In this document: positions 1 through 6,623 of the stretch, piece after piece
Layout: the number at the start of each line of letters is the position of its first letter
How positions within the stretch are numbered: the first letter of the stretch is position 1
Origin: Candidatus Bathyarchaeota archaeon
Lineage (GTDB): Archaea; Thermoproteota; Bathyarchaeia; 40CM-2-53-6; FEN-987
Length of the DNA stretch: 10,742 bases
Assembly (NCBI GenBank): GCA_003152955.1
Contig: PMBQ01000008.1
Location: forward strand, 441 to 11,182
Direction of reading: 5' to 3'
Made by a program: the position numbers and the translations under genes
Notes under the pieces: model-generated
Told to the model about the DNA's origin: nothing
Seen by the model: the letters and a program-made list of their open reading frames with translations, nothing else
Database searches by the model: none

Positions 1-2
1 AT

Positions 3-449
3 GTAAACTTGATCCATTGGGATCCCGACAAATGCGGATATGTTTTGGACCCAACTGTTCGCAAAGTTATGATTGGAAACCTGAAGGAGAGTAACCCGGA
101 TTGGTTCGTAAAATTACAGCGTTATGCCATAAAGATGTATGGAAATTGGATCAGAGACTACCCTAGTGAACGTATCCAGTATCTAGTAGAGACTATATAT
201 CACCAAGGTGTCTTGTATAATTTACATCCGGTAGATCCAAGCCAATACGTTGACTCGATGGCTAAATTGGACTTGAACTCAAAAATGTATCTTAAGGGCC
301 AAGATCAATTGGAATTCTCAAAGTTGCTTCGACAAGATGCCGATTTAGTAGAGGATTTATTCAAACCCCATCCATGGCTGCTAAAGAAGATTCTATCACG
401 TTATGAGCAGGTGACCAAAATACGCAACTCTGATGGGGAGGCAAAGTAA
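3..449 (+). CDS. C-terminal part of a probable STAND-type NTPase (5' end outside window)
   Basis: The reading frame is open to the left edge, so the protein very probably starts upstream. A TTG at position 9 is the first possible start inside the window, but no ribosome binding site is visible before it. The visible 149 residues are soluble, with no membrane segment. They begin with a segment (HWDPDKCGYVLDPTVRKV) that looks like the wing and last helix of a winged-helix domain, followed by amphipathic helices (FVKLQRYAIKMYGNWIRDYP, then YLVETIYHQGVL). This order resembles residues about 375-445 of the next protein, where a similar wing is followed by a Leu-Thr-Val-Glu-Gln-Leu-Tyr-Tyr-Glu helix. 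I infer a sister of that STAND NTPase, lacking the TPR tail. The stop codon directly touches the next ATG, suggesting one operon and coupled translation. The NTPase core cannot be seen here, so the family call is inference. Confidence 0.6.
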   Translation, partial: VNLIHWDPDKCGYVLDPTVRKVMIGNLKESNPDWFVKLQRYAIKMYGNWIRDYPSERIQYLVETIYHQGVLYNLHPVDPSQYVDSMAKLDLNSKMYLKGQDQLEFSKLLRQDADLVEDLFKPHPWLLKKILSRYEQVTKIRNSDGEAK

Positions 450-3338
450 ATGTCCGAACACTTTGTTCCCACAGGCGCACTAAAGCTTTCGCATCCAGTC
501 GGGCGAGAGGATGAGCAAGCAAAGATTACGTACGCGATTAACGATGACAAACGCTCTCACATCATCTACCTCATCGGCTCTGGTGGCATCGGCAAGTCCA
601 TGTTGCTCGAACGAGTTCCCCAATGGCGCGCCAAGTGCGTTTGCCCTCCCATCGTCGACCTTTACGCGGTCAACACTAATAGCGCGGTCGAGTCTGCCAT
701 TGTCACTAGTCTTGGAGCGAGACACTTTCGACGGTATCTTGCCGCCCGTGAGGAGTTTGAGCCACGCTTGGAGGATTTGGATCCCGCCATTGTCGCTGAA
801 AAAGGCGATCAGCTCAAAAGGATATTCATTCAAGACTTCAATGGCTTTACCAAGAACCATCGCGTGATTCTGCGACTGGACACCGTGGAGAACGTTCAAT
901 TTGAACGACGTCAGATTGAAGCTGCTTATCGGATCAGTCCACCCGAGATTGAGTTAAAGGCGTGGCTTCTTCTTGTACTTCCACTTCTACAGAATACCGT
1001 CACGATCCTTGCTGGACGTCCGCACCCAGAACTCGAAGCGAGTCTAAAGAAAACACTAAAAAAGCGATTAACGATTATCCGGTTGAAGGAACTGGGATTA
1101 GCCGGAACATTAGAGTATTTCGAGCAAATGGAACGTGAGGCGCAGAACCGTCCTAACATGCATCAGGTAGCAGATGCCTTGCTTCGACTACCCGTCGACA
1201 TTCGTCGTACGATGCATAAGTATACAAGGGGGAATCCGATCCTTTTGGCGCTGTTCATCGATTGGCTCACCCAGAGAGGACCGCGCAAGATGACAGGGCT
1301 TCCGCTTGACTTGTTTGGAAAGATTCCGTTTGACCCGAAGGAAGTAGCGCGTTTGTCGGCAAAAGAGATCGGAGAAATACAAGATCAGGTGCAAAAGAGT
1401 CTGGTCCAACGCCTGACACGGGATTTGGCTGCTCCTCTCCCAGCCACCTTGCGGACTCTAGGCTACGCCCGGAAAGGCATGGATGAAGAGCTATTCAAGC
1501 AAATTCACGGTCGCGGCTTGACACGCAAAGAATTCGATGGATTGAAAAAATCTCTTATGCAGCTTTCCTTTGTGAAGATCCGTGAATATCCCCAAATTCG
1601 TTTCTCCCTCCACGACCGGATCTATGAGTTGTTCGCAAAGTACAACTTTGTGAAAGAGGCCGGTGGAGACAAACTCTTTGATCAACTCGTCGAGTATTCT
1701 CAGAAACAAAAAGACGTTCCTAATGCCGTTCAGGTACGTTTGGACGAACTGACGGTGGAACAGCTTTACTATGAGCTTGTGCGTGATGCGCGCAATGGAC
1801 TCACCCAATTTCTTGACTGGGATGAACAAGCCATTCGTCAGCAACGCCGAGGCTATGACATGCGCTTGCGGGATGAAGTCGCGCGGTTCGCTAGGGAACA
1901 TGAAGCAAGTTGGCACGTTCCAGATATTGAGCCTTTGTGGATCGAGCGTGATGCCGCCTTGCGCTGGATTCGCCGATATTATGTGGAGAAAGACTATAAT
2001 CACGCACTAGCGTTTATTGGGGCGTTGAAGAAAGAACATGCCTTGTTCCCACCTCGCGATCCCCTCCTCGAACTGTATGAGGGAATCGTCAAAGCTCAAG
2101 CCAGCCGTAACCTGAAACACACCACAGAGAGTTTGCGGCAGAACATCAAGCAGGTTCACTCCAATGGCAACCCTTTCATCGATTGGCAGATCAACTTGGC
2201 GCGCGCCGAGGCATATAACGCCTTAGGCTATGCGCTAACTCAATTGAAGAAGTATCGCGGAGCCATCGAAGCATTTACTGAAGCAATTAAGTATCAGCGT
2301 CAAATCGGTTCGAGTTTGAGACCAGTTGAAGCGGACACCTTGAACAACCGCGCCTACGTGTATAGTTTCCAGGGAGATTATCGGGTAGCACTGAGCGACG
2401 TCGAAGACGGACGACGCATCCGCGAGAACGAACTCAAACACAAATATGCAACCGCATTGAGTTACAACGTGATGGGACTGATTTACAAGTTTGATAGGAA
2501 ACCCGATCAGGCGTTGGGATATTGCCTGAATGCTCTCCAACTTGCCCAAGATGCCGAATCAGAGCGCGGGCAAGGGTTCGCATTGAATGCATTAGGAATG
2601 ATTTATCGCGATCTCGCCAATCAGCAGAAGCACGATCTACCTCAAGCGACGACACACTTCAAAGAAGCCGAGGGGAGTTTGCAGAAGGCAATCGCTCTAT
2701 GGACCAAACGAAAAGAAGAAGGAAACGCCGAACCGTTTAGTGAGGTCGAGGCATACAACGAACTAGGATGCACCTATCGGGATCGTGGCATGTTGTTGAT
2801 GGAGAACCGCAGACGCGCTGCCGCCAAACGGTATCTGTCTCTGGGTGAACGGTACCTCCAATTAGGGATTCAGCGGCTTACCCCTGACCTCAAAGCCGAA
2901 TATGCGGATGCGTTAGAAGACCTGGCGGAGATTTATGAAGTACGGGGGCAAGAACAGAAAGCTCTGAAGACATTGCAGGAGGCAGAGAAACACATTCCGA
3001 CGGAATATCGGCTTGGACGAATCGGGTTTCGAAGCATTGAAGATCCAGTGAATGGCTATTGGCTGATGCTTGCCAAGATCAACTGGCGGCGCGCCCAGAT
3101 CTTTTTCAAGCAGGAACCTGACATCTCGATGCGGCACTATGTCCAGGCAGTCGCCTATGCGGTTCAATCCTCTTCGCAAGGAACGTTAATCGATATCATT
3201 GCCGATGATTTGGCAGAGAAACTCAAAGACCTGCCATCTGATTTGCGTGATAAGGGGCGCGTTTCAATTGTAGCGGAAATAAAGAGACTCGGATTAGACA
3301 ATCGCCGAGTATCAGATGCATTAGGTGTGGTCATCTAA
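450..3338 (+). CDS. STAND-type P-loop NTPase with winged helix and C-terminal TPR repeats
   Basis: This 962-residue protein is probably cytoplasmic. It opens with a short lead-in containing VGRE (17-20), as in AAA/STAND ATPases, then a Walker A loop GSGGIGKS (43-50). A Walker B-like strand VILRLDTVE (139-147) has Asp144. A strand ending AGRP (188-191) sits where the sensor arginine lies, and GNP (261-263) matches the GxP motif of STAND NTPases. Residues about 310-400 look like winged-helix modules. From about 580 to 960 there are TPR-like helix pairs, for example AYNALGYALTQLKKYRGAIE near 588 and others near 630, 671, 711, 770 and 820. Known STAND proteins are nucleotide-driven switches whose repeats sense a ligand or partner. 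No nuclease, protease, TIR or DNA-binding effector is evident, so its output is unknown. ATG 450 follows GGGGAGG by about ten bases and abuts the preceding stop. Confidence 0.87.
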   Translation: MSEHFVPTGALKLSHPVGREDEQAKITYAINDDKRSHIIYLIGSGGIGKSMLLERVPQWRAKCVCPPIVDLYAVNTNSAVESAIVTSLGARHFRRYLAAREEFEPRLEDLDPAIVAEKGDQLKRIFIQDFNGFTKNHRVILRLDTVENVQFERRQIEAAYRISPPEIELKAWLLLVLPLLQNTVTILAGRPHPELEASLKKTLKKRLTIIRLKELGLAGTLEYFEQMEREAQNRPNMHQVADALLRLPVDIRRTMHKYTRGNPILLALFIDWLTQRGPRKMTGLPLDLFGKIPFDPKEVARLSAKEIGEIQDQVQKSLVQRLTRDLAAPLPATLRTLGYARKGMDEELFKQIHGRGLTRKEFDGLKKSLMQLSFVKIREYPQIRFSLHDRIYELFAKYNFVKEAGGDKLFDQLVEYSQKQKDVPNAVQVRLDELTVEQLYYELVRDARNGLTQFLDWDEQAIRQQRRGYDMRLRDEVARFAREHEASWHVPDIEPLWIERDAALRWIRRYYVEKDYNHALAFIGALKKEHALFPPRDPLLELYEGIVKAQASRNLKHTTESLRQNIKQVHSNGNPFIDWQINLARAEAYNALGYALTQLKKYRGAIEAFTEAIKYQRQIGSSLRPVEADTLNNRAYVYSFQGDYRVALSDVEDGRRIRENELKHKYATALSYNVMGLIYKFDRKPDQALGYCLNALQLAQDAESERGQGFALNALGMIYRDLANQQKHDLPQATTHFKEAEGSLQKAIALWTKRKEEGNAEPFSEVEAYNELGCTYRDRGMLLMENRRRAAAKRYLSLGERYLQLGIQRLTPDLKAEYADALEDLAEIYEVRGQEQKALKTLQEAEKHIPTEYRLGRIGFRSIEDPVNGYWLMLAKINWRRAQIFFKQEPDISMRHYVQAVAYAVQSSSQGTLIDIIADDLAEKLKDLPSDLRDKGRVSIVAEIKRLGLDNRRVSDALGVVI

Positions 3339-3511
3339 GGAGAAGGGCGTACTTTACGAATTGTCAGATTCAAACCAGCGTGGCGAATGATGGCACTGAA
3401 CCAAGGATGAAATTGACATTCCTGGTCTGACGGGCGATTTTCTCGCTTTCAACAAGAACATGACTTGACCAGGGTGCTTTGTCGGACACTTGGCATAGTT
3501 TGTGCAACTAT

Positions 3512-3564
3512 AACAGCACACAAGTAGTGGATAAAGTAGATGATCCACTAGCTTGTGTGTTGTT
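3512..3564. repeat. Long imperfect inverted repeat (hairpin of about 21 bp)
   Basis: The left arm is 3512-3532 and the right arm 3543-3564, around a 10-base loop (3533-3542). The inner eight bases pair perfectly (TAGTGGAT with ATCCACTA). There is a single bulged G at 3551, then CACACAAG pairs with CTTGTGTG, then one G-T wobble (3516/3560) and four more pairs (AACA with TGTT). Neither side has a T tract directly after the stem, so it is not a classic intrinsic terminator. It could be an RNA structure, a binding site for a dimeric protein or a small mobile palindrome. Confidence 0.7.
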
Positions 3565-3753
3565 CTGTTTGTACGGACTTGCCAATGCAATTCTTCCTAG
3601 TGCACTTTTAACACGTTGGTTGTGCATTGAGTCTATGGTTTAGCGTTACCAGTCCCCTCGCGACGCACAACTGCTTTTTTAATGATGCATTAGGGCCAGG
3701 CTATTTGAAACGACATGAACACCCGGGTTACAGAATTCATTGCGCCGATCCGA

Positions 3754-3785
3754 CCTTGCAAGCATCTTGCAATAACCTCGCAAGG
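3754..3785. repeat. Nested short inverted repeats (possible operator)
   Basis: TTGCAAG (3756-3762) and CTTGCAA (3766-3772) form a perfect 7-bp palindrome with a 3-base centre. CCTTGC (3754-3759) also pairs with GCAAGG (3780-3785). The cluster lies about 125 bases before the first small gene and just upstream of two TTGACA boxes, a reasonable place for a regulator site. The function is inferred from symmetry and position only. Confidence 0.35.
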
Positions 3786-3860
3786 CCTGACAGTTGGACG
3801 GATTAACTGGTTTGACATTCTAAAAATCTTGAGTAGTCTTCCGAACTAACAATATGACTA

Positions 3861-3889
3861 TTGACATTTCCAGGAATTAGTTTTAAGCT
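3861..3889 (+). promoter_or_regulatory. Possible promoter for the 63-aa gene
   Basis: A perfect -35 consensus TTGACA lies at 3861-3866. The best -10 candidates at usual spacing (TTTAAG/TTAAGC, 3882-3888) match the consensus only partly. The distance to the ATG at 3911 is suitable for a short leader. Other TTGACA boxes occur at 3812 and 4176, also without good -10 partners, so this call is weak. Confidence 0.25.
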
Positions 3890-3910
3890 CGCCGTGAGTA
3901 TGGAGCAACA

Positions 3911-4102
3911 ATGAATCGCGATAGTCTTTCTAGGCGGCGCGTGGGTCAAGTGGAACCCAGAAGAGAAAATTACGACGAAGAATTATTCGCCGATCGTGAC
4001 GATGCTCTTGAAATTGTCGCGAACAAATTCATTGAGGTTCAGACAGATGAAATCGAACACCCCGTGGATTTTTTTGCGATGAAGGAACAAGGTCAATCCT
4101 AG
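3911..4102 (+). CDS. Small acidic hypothetical protein (63 aa)
   Basis: I do not recognise this protein. It starts at ATG 3911, with GGAG about eight bases upstream. The first 18 residues are Arg-rich (SLSRRR, EPRR); the rest is acidic and probably helical (YDEELFADRDDALEIVANKF), ending in a HPVDFFAMKEQGQS tail. It has no Cys, no signal peptide and no membrane segment. It sits between the STAND genes and the radical SAM cassette, 229 bases before a second small gene of nearly equal length. Possible roles are a second peptide substrate or leader of the radical SAM enzyme, a small regulator, or an unrelated orphan. Its credibility rests on the start signals and an uninterrupted, biased composition. 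It shows no clear similarity to the 62-aa neighbour. Confidence 0.5.
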   Translation: MNRDSLSRRRVGQVEPRRENYDEELFADRDDALEIVANKFIEVQTDEIEHPVDFFAMKEQGQS

Positions 4103-4319
4103 TTTCTTCAGCGCATTTTTGTTGCTTTATACTCCGAGATAAAAAGAGAATGGCGTTAGGTATTTTCAATCTTTATTGACAGCTCGTGTCGATTGTAAGC
4201 AACTTATTAGAGTACCATCAATCTTCCAATTACAAAATACCAAGGTGATAGTTGTGCACTAGGTATTGAAGTATCATCAAATTTATCTTCCCACTGAATA
4301 TATTTAATCAATCTCTACC

Positions 4320-4325
4320 AGGAGG
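4320..4325 (+). promoter_or_regulatory. Ribosome binding site for the 62-aa gene
   Basis: A perfect AGGAGG lies six bases before ATG 4332. It is the main reason for accepting this very short gene as real, and probably also feeds ribosomes into the overlapping GNAT gene. Confidence 0.75.
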
Positions 4326-4331
4326 CAAACG

Positions 4332-4520
4332 ATGAATGATCCACTATCAACATTGCGGTTTTTTATTCGCCAGCAGTTTCACTATTCTTTATTCAGGCGA
4401 GAAACAGACCGTGAGAGCAACGACATTTCGGTTGAATTAACGACTGATATACAAAACCCAATATCACTACCCCAAAATACACAGATTATTAATGAGGATC
4501 AGAATTGTGCTTGCGAATAA
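4332..4520 (+). CDS. Small protein with Cys-Ala-Cys-Glu tail, candidate RiPP precursor (62 aa)
   Basis: This protein is not recognised by family. It starts at ATG 4332 behind a perfect AGGAGG. The N-terminal third is aromatic and basic (RFFIRQQFHYSLFRR), the middle is polar (ESNDISVELTTDIQNPISLP), and it ends NEDQNCACE. The only two cysteines are the third- and fifth-last residues but one, that is at positions 59 and 61, separated by Ala. Its stop lies inside the following GNAT gene (29-base overlap), and the radical SAM/SPASM enzyme with a PqqD-like domain follows in the same series. Radical SAM/SPASM enzymes with such domains often modify short peptides encoded next to them, so a leader plus C-terminal core is a reasonable inference. 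No leader cleavage site is evident. Alternatives are a small regulator or a partner protein. The gene looks real; the function is unproven. Confidence 0.65.
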   Translation: MNDPLSTLRFFIRQQFHYSLFRRETDRESNDISVELTTDIQNPISLPQNTQIINEDQNCACE

Positions 4521-5073
4521 AGAACTCGGTCCAATATGGACAATCTTACCAGCGATCATTCGTCTCTATGCCCCGGCAGATCGTGAAGAACTTATTAAGC
4601 TTATTAATGCGATAGCCGCAGAGGGACGCTGGTTTATTACAAAGCAATTTGTCATGACGCGTTCCTGGGAGAATGTTCTTTTTCGGCCAGCCGATTTTCC
4701 TGATCATTTACTGCTCGTTGCTGATGCCGAAGGACACTCTATTGGGTGGTGTCAGGTATTTCCTGATTTATTTGGACAACGATCAGAGCACGTTGGAGAT
4801 TTGGGAATAGGTGTTTCCAAATCATGGCGCAACCTGGGTATCGGAACAGCTTTGATGAAGAATGCGATTGAATGGGCCACAAATAAGGGACTCGAGAAAC
4901 TAACGCTAGATACATTCTCATCTAATTCTCGCGCAATTCATGTTTTTGAAAAAACGGGGTTTATTCAGACAGGAATCCGCCACAAACAGTACAGAATCCA
5001 AGACGGGTACTTGGACCAATTATTGATGGAGAAAACCCTGCTCACCTGGGAATGTCTCTTTGAGATCTCCTAA
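4492..5073 (+). CDS. GNAT-family N-acetyltransferase
   Basis: This protein would transfer an acyl group, usually acetyl from acetyl-CoA, to an amine; the substrate is unknown. The core begins near residue 23 (IRLYAPADREELIKLINAIA, the beta1-alpha1 region). The acetyl-CoA loop follows beta4 as SWRNLGIGTALM (111-122), with the R-x-x-G-x-G pattern at Arg113, Gly116 and Gly118. The later NSRAIHVFEKTGF (145-157) is the usual motif B region. Length (193 aa) is normal. The start is uncertain: ATG 4492 and GTG 4507 both lie within the upstream 62-aa gene, and about 20 residues precede the conserved core. The 3' end overlaps the proposed TTG start of the radical SAM gene. The overlaps point to one translationally coupled operon. 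It may acetylate the candidate peptide product, protect the host from it, or act on another metabolite. Confidence 0.87.
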   Translation: MRIRIVLANKELGPIWTILPAIIRLYAPADREELIKLINAIAAEGRWFITKQFVMTRSWENVLFRPADFPDHLLLVADAEGHSIGWCQVFPDLFGQRSEHVGDLGIGVSKSWRNLGIGTALMKNAIEWATNKGLEKLTLDTFSSNSRAIHVFEKTGFIQTGIRHKQYRIQDGYLDQLLMEKTLLTWECLFEIS

Positions 5074-6379
5074 TGAAAGAGAGAAAGTTTTGCAATTAGT
5101 CCTCTCTACTCCCGCGCTATACTCGTTGGAATTAACACCGTTGTGTAACAATAAATGTCCTGGCTGTTTCAATGTCTTTATTGATGACAAAGTAAAACGG
5201 CCAATGGAGCATATTCGTTCGTCTCTGACTGCTGCTGAGTGGCGAACGATCCTAGAAAAAATCCAGCCGCACGCCGAGCGCGTGAAACTCACTGGCGGCG
5301 AGCCAACATTGCATCCCGAATTCGAGCAAATTGTACGAACGCTTGGCGAGCTAAACATCTCCTTTTCCATTTTTACCAATGCCCGCTGGCGCAAACCCGA
5401 TCAACTCATTGGATACCTCAAAACGTTTCCACAGTTTGTTGGAATGCTGATTTCATTGCATGGCGCGGACGCAACGACGCATGAAGCGTATTCTGGGATC
5501 TGTGGTTCGTTTGACGAGACCGTCACGAATATCAGACGTGCCGTCGTTGCAGGGTTGAACGTTGCAACAAGCACAGTCATCCATAAACATAATTTTGACC
5601 AGATTCCCCCTATCGTTGAGTTCTCTAATACGCTCGGTGCCAACCTTGCTGTGATTAATCGTTACCTTGGTAAACCACTTCCTCAGATAGAAACAAGTGC
5701 CGCTGAATTGAAAATGGCTGTACAAGTAGTTGAACAGTTGCATCACCAAGGTGCTCGCGTCAAGTTTGGTACTTGTGTACCACAATGCTTCGTCGGAAAT
5801 TCTTCGACCGGTTGTCTTGCAGGTGCAGCATACTGTGCAATTTCACCGTGGGGGGAATTGCGACCTTGTAATCATAGTTCGACAGTTGCAGGGAACTTGC
5901 TAAAGCAATCGATCGATGAAACGTGGCATTCTGCGGAAATGGAAACCTGGCGTGGATTGATGCCAAACGAGTGCGAAATAGAGTGTACAGCGTTTGCTAA
6001 ATGCCATGGAGCATGCCGCGCATTGATTGAAATCCGAGGACAGCATCGGGATCCCCTCCGCAATGTGCCTATCAGAATAACATCCAACAAAAAAAACGCG
6101 GAACGAGTCAAGTTCTACGAAGGGCTGCATCCTCTGGCCAATTTCCACTTGCGCCAGGAGGAATTCGGTTACGTCGCGATGCGTGGCAATCGCGTTGTGC
6201 CGATCACCATGCTGGATCACGCGATATTACAGACGTGCGACGGAACACGGACGCTACGACGGATTCAAGACGATTTCGGGCCAAATGGGCTACGGACCAT
6301 TGCCGTGTTGTACAAGAAGGGTCTGGTAGAATTCGCGGAAGACACAACGATGGAAGAGAAGACCAAGGTCAGGGATTAA
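5060..6379 (+). CDS. Radical SAM/SPASM enzyme with C-terminal PqqD-like domain, probable peptide maturase
   Basis: This 439-residue enzyme carries the radical SAM 4Fe-4S motif CNNKCPGC (Cys29, 33, 36) and the SAM-binding GGEPT (79-83). A SPASM region for extra Fe-S clusters includes Cys252, Cys259 and Cys270 around AISPWGELRPC, then Cys305, 309, 315 and 319 (C-x3-C-x5-C-x3-C); Cys239 and Cys243 lie just before. Residues about 368-425 (GYVAMRGNRVVP, LDHAILQTCDGTRTLRRI, then VLYKKGLVEF) resemble PqqD-type peptide-recognition (RRE) domains. Family knowledge links this architecture to PqqE-like and other RiPP maturases that cross-link or modify side chains. No ATG is available; the listed TTG 5060 follows GGGAA and overlaps the GNAT end, and TTG 5090 is an alternative. 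A terminator follows, so it ends the operon. Substrate is inferred to be the 62-aa (or 63-aa) product. An unrelated SPASM role remains possible. Confidence 0.88.
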   Translation: MRSPNEREKVLQLVLSTPALYSLELTPLCNNKCPGCFNVFIDDKVKRPMEHIRSSLTAAEWRTILEKIQPHAERVKLTGGEPTLHPEFEQIVRTLGELNISFSIFTNARWRKPDQLIGYLKTFPQFVGMLISLHGADATTHEAYSGICGSFDETVTNIRRAVVAGLNVATSTVIHKHNFDQIPPIVEFSNTLGANLAVINRYLGKPLPQIETSAAELKMAVQVVEQLHHQGARVKFGTCVPQCFVGNSSTGCLAGAAYCAISPWGELRPCNHSSTVAGNLLKQSIDETWHSAEMETWRGLMPNECEIECTAFAKCHGACRALIEIRGQHRDPLRNVPIRITSNKKNAERVKFYEGLHPLANFHLRQEEFGYVAMRGNRVVPITMLDHAILQTCDGTRTLRRIQDDFGPNGLRTIAVLYKKGLVEFAEDTTMEEKTKVRD

Positions 6380-6400
6380 CAATCCACTTGCATACAGTGC

Positions 6401-6439
6401 AGAGAGAGGGGGAATTTCAGTTCCGCCCTCTCTCTTTTT
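6401..6439 (+). terminator. Intrinsic terminator after the radical SAM gene
   Basis: AGAGAGAGGG (6401-6410) pairs perfectly with CCCTCTCTCT (6426-6435). Inside, GGAA (6411-6414) pairs with TTCC (6421-6424) around a TTTCAG loop, with one unpaired G at 6425. A run of five T (6435-6439) ends the element. It lies 21 bases after the radical SAM stop codon and separates the peptide cassette from the downstream genes. Confidence 0.9.
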
Positions 6440-6623
6440 GCCAACTTTCTGCAAGGCACTGGCAAGGAAATGAGAGGCAATGGATAGATATCTGCAAAGT
6501 ATCCCCTATTCGGAGTAGTCTTTTTGCAGGATCATTGATAGAGAAACGCCAAGACAGCCACTTGGATTTCGGGTAGGATATGTCCAGAGTCAGTGAGTCC
6601 CATGGCTCAGAGAGGAGGTCGAA

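Larger units (their letters stand above)
3339..3910. other. Long intergenic region with inverted repeats and TTGACA boxes, no convincing gene
   Basis: No frame on either strand combines a credible start, ribosome binding site and protein-like sequence. The region contains a spaced 7-bp inverted repeat CCTGGTC/GACCAGG (3421-3427 and 3467-3473), a long imperfect hairpin (3512-3564), a cluster of short inverted repeats (3754-3785), and TTGACA boxes at 3413, 3812 and 3861. No T-rich intrinsic terminator for the upstream STAND gene was recognised. It is likely the regulatory gap between the STAND operon and the small-protein/radical SAM block. Confidence 0.6.

Noticed and set aside
3421..3473. CCTGGTC...GACCAGG pair, considered as the terminator of the STAND operon
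   Set aside because: The loop is 39 bases, the stem only 7 bp, and no T tract follows.
3354..3590. Minus-strand open frame of 78 codons in the intergenic gap
   Set aside because: It starts at TTG with a poorly spaced Shine-Dalgarno-like sequence. The composition does not look like a folded protein, and the frame runs straight through the long hairpin.
5073..5075. ATG overlapping the GNAT stop (TAATG), considered as the radical SAM start
   Set aside because: It is out of frame with the radical SAM gene and reaches a stop after eight codons.
5239..5484. Alternative + strand frame inside the radical SAM gene
   Set aside because: It lies wholly within a gene with clear catalytic motifs and is Arg/Ala-rich, as expected of a shadow frame.
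6438..6465. TTGCCA...TGGCAA inverted repeat after the terminator
   Set aside because: It is only 6 bp with a 16-base gap, which is within chance expectation, and part of it belongs to the terminator T tract.
6480..6518. 12-codon frame (ATG GAT AGA...TAG) in the leader of the coiled-coil gene, considered as a leader peptide
   Set aside because: It is too short, with only a weak GAGAGG upstream, no regulatory codon run, and no attenuator hairpin directly after it.
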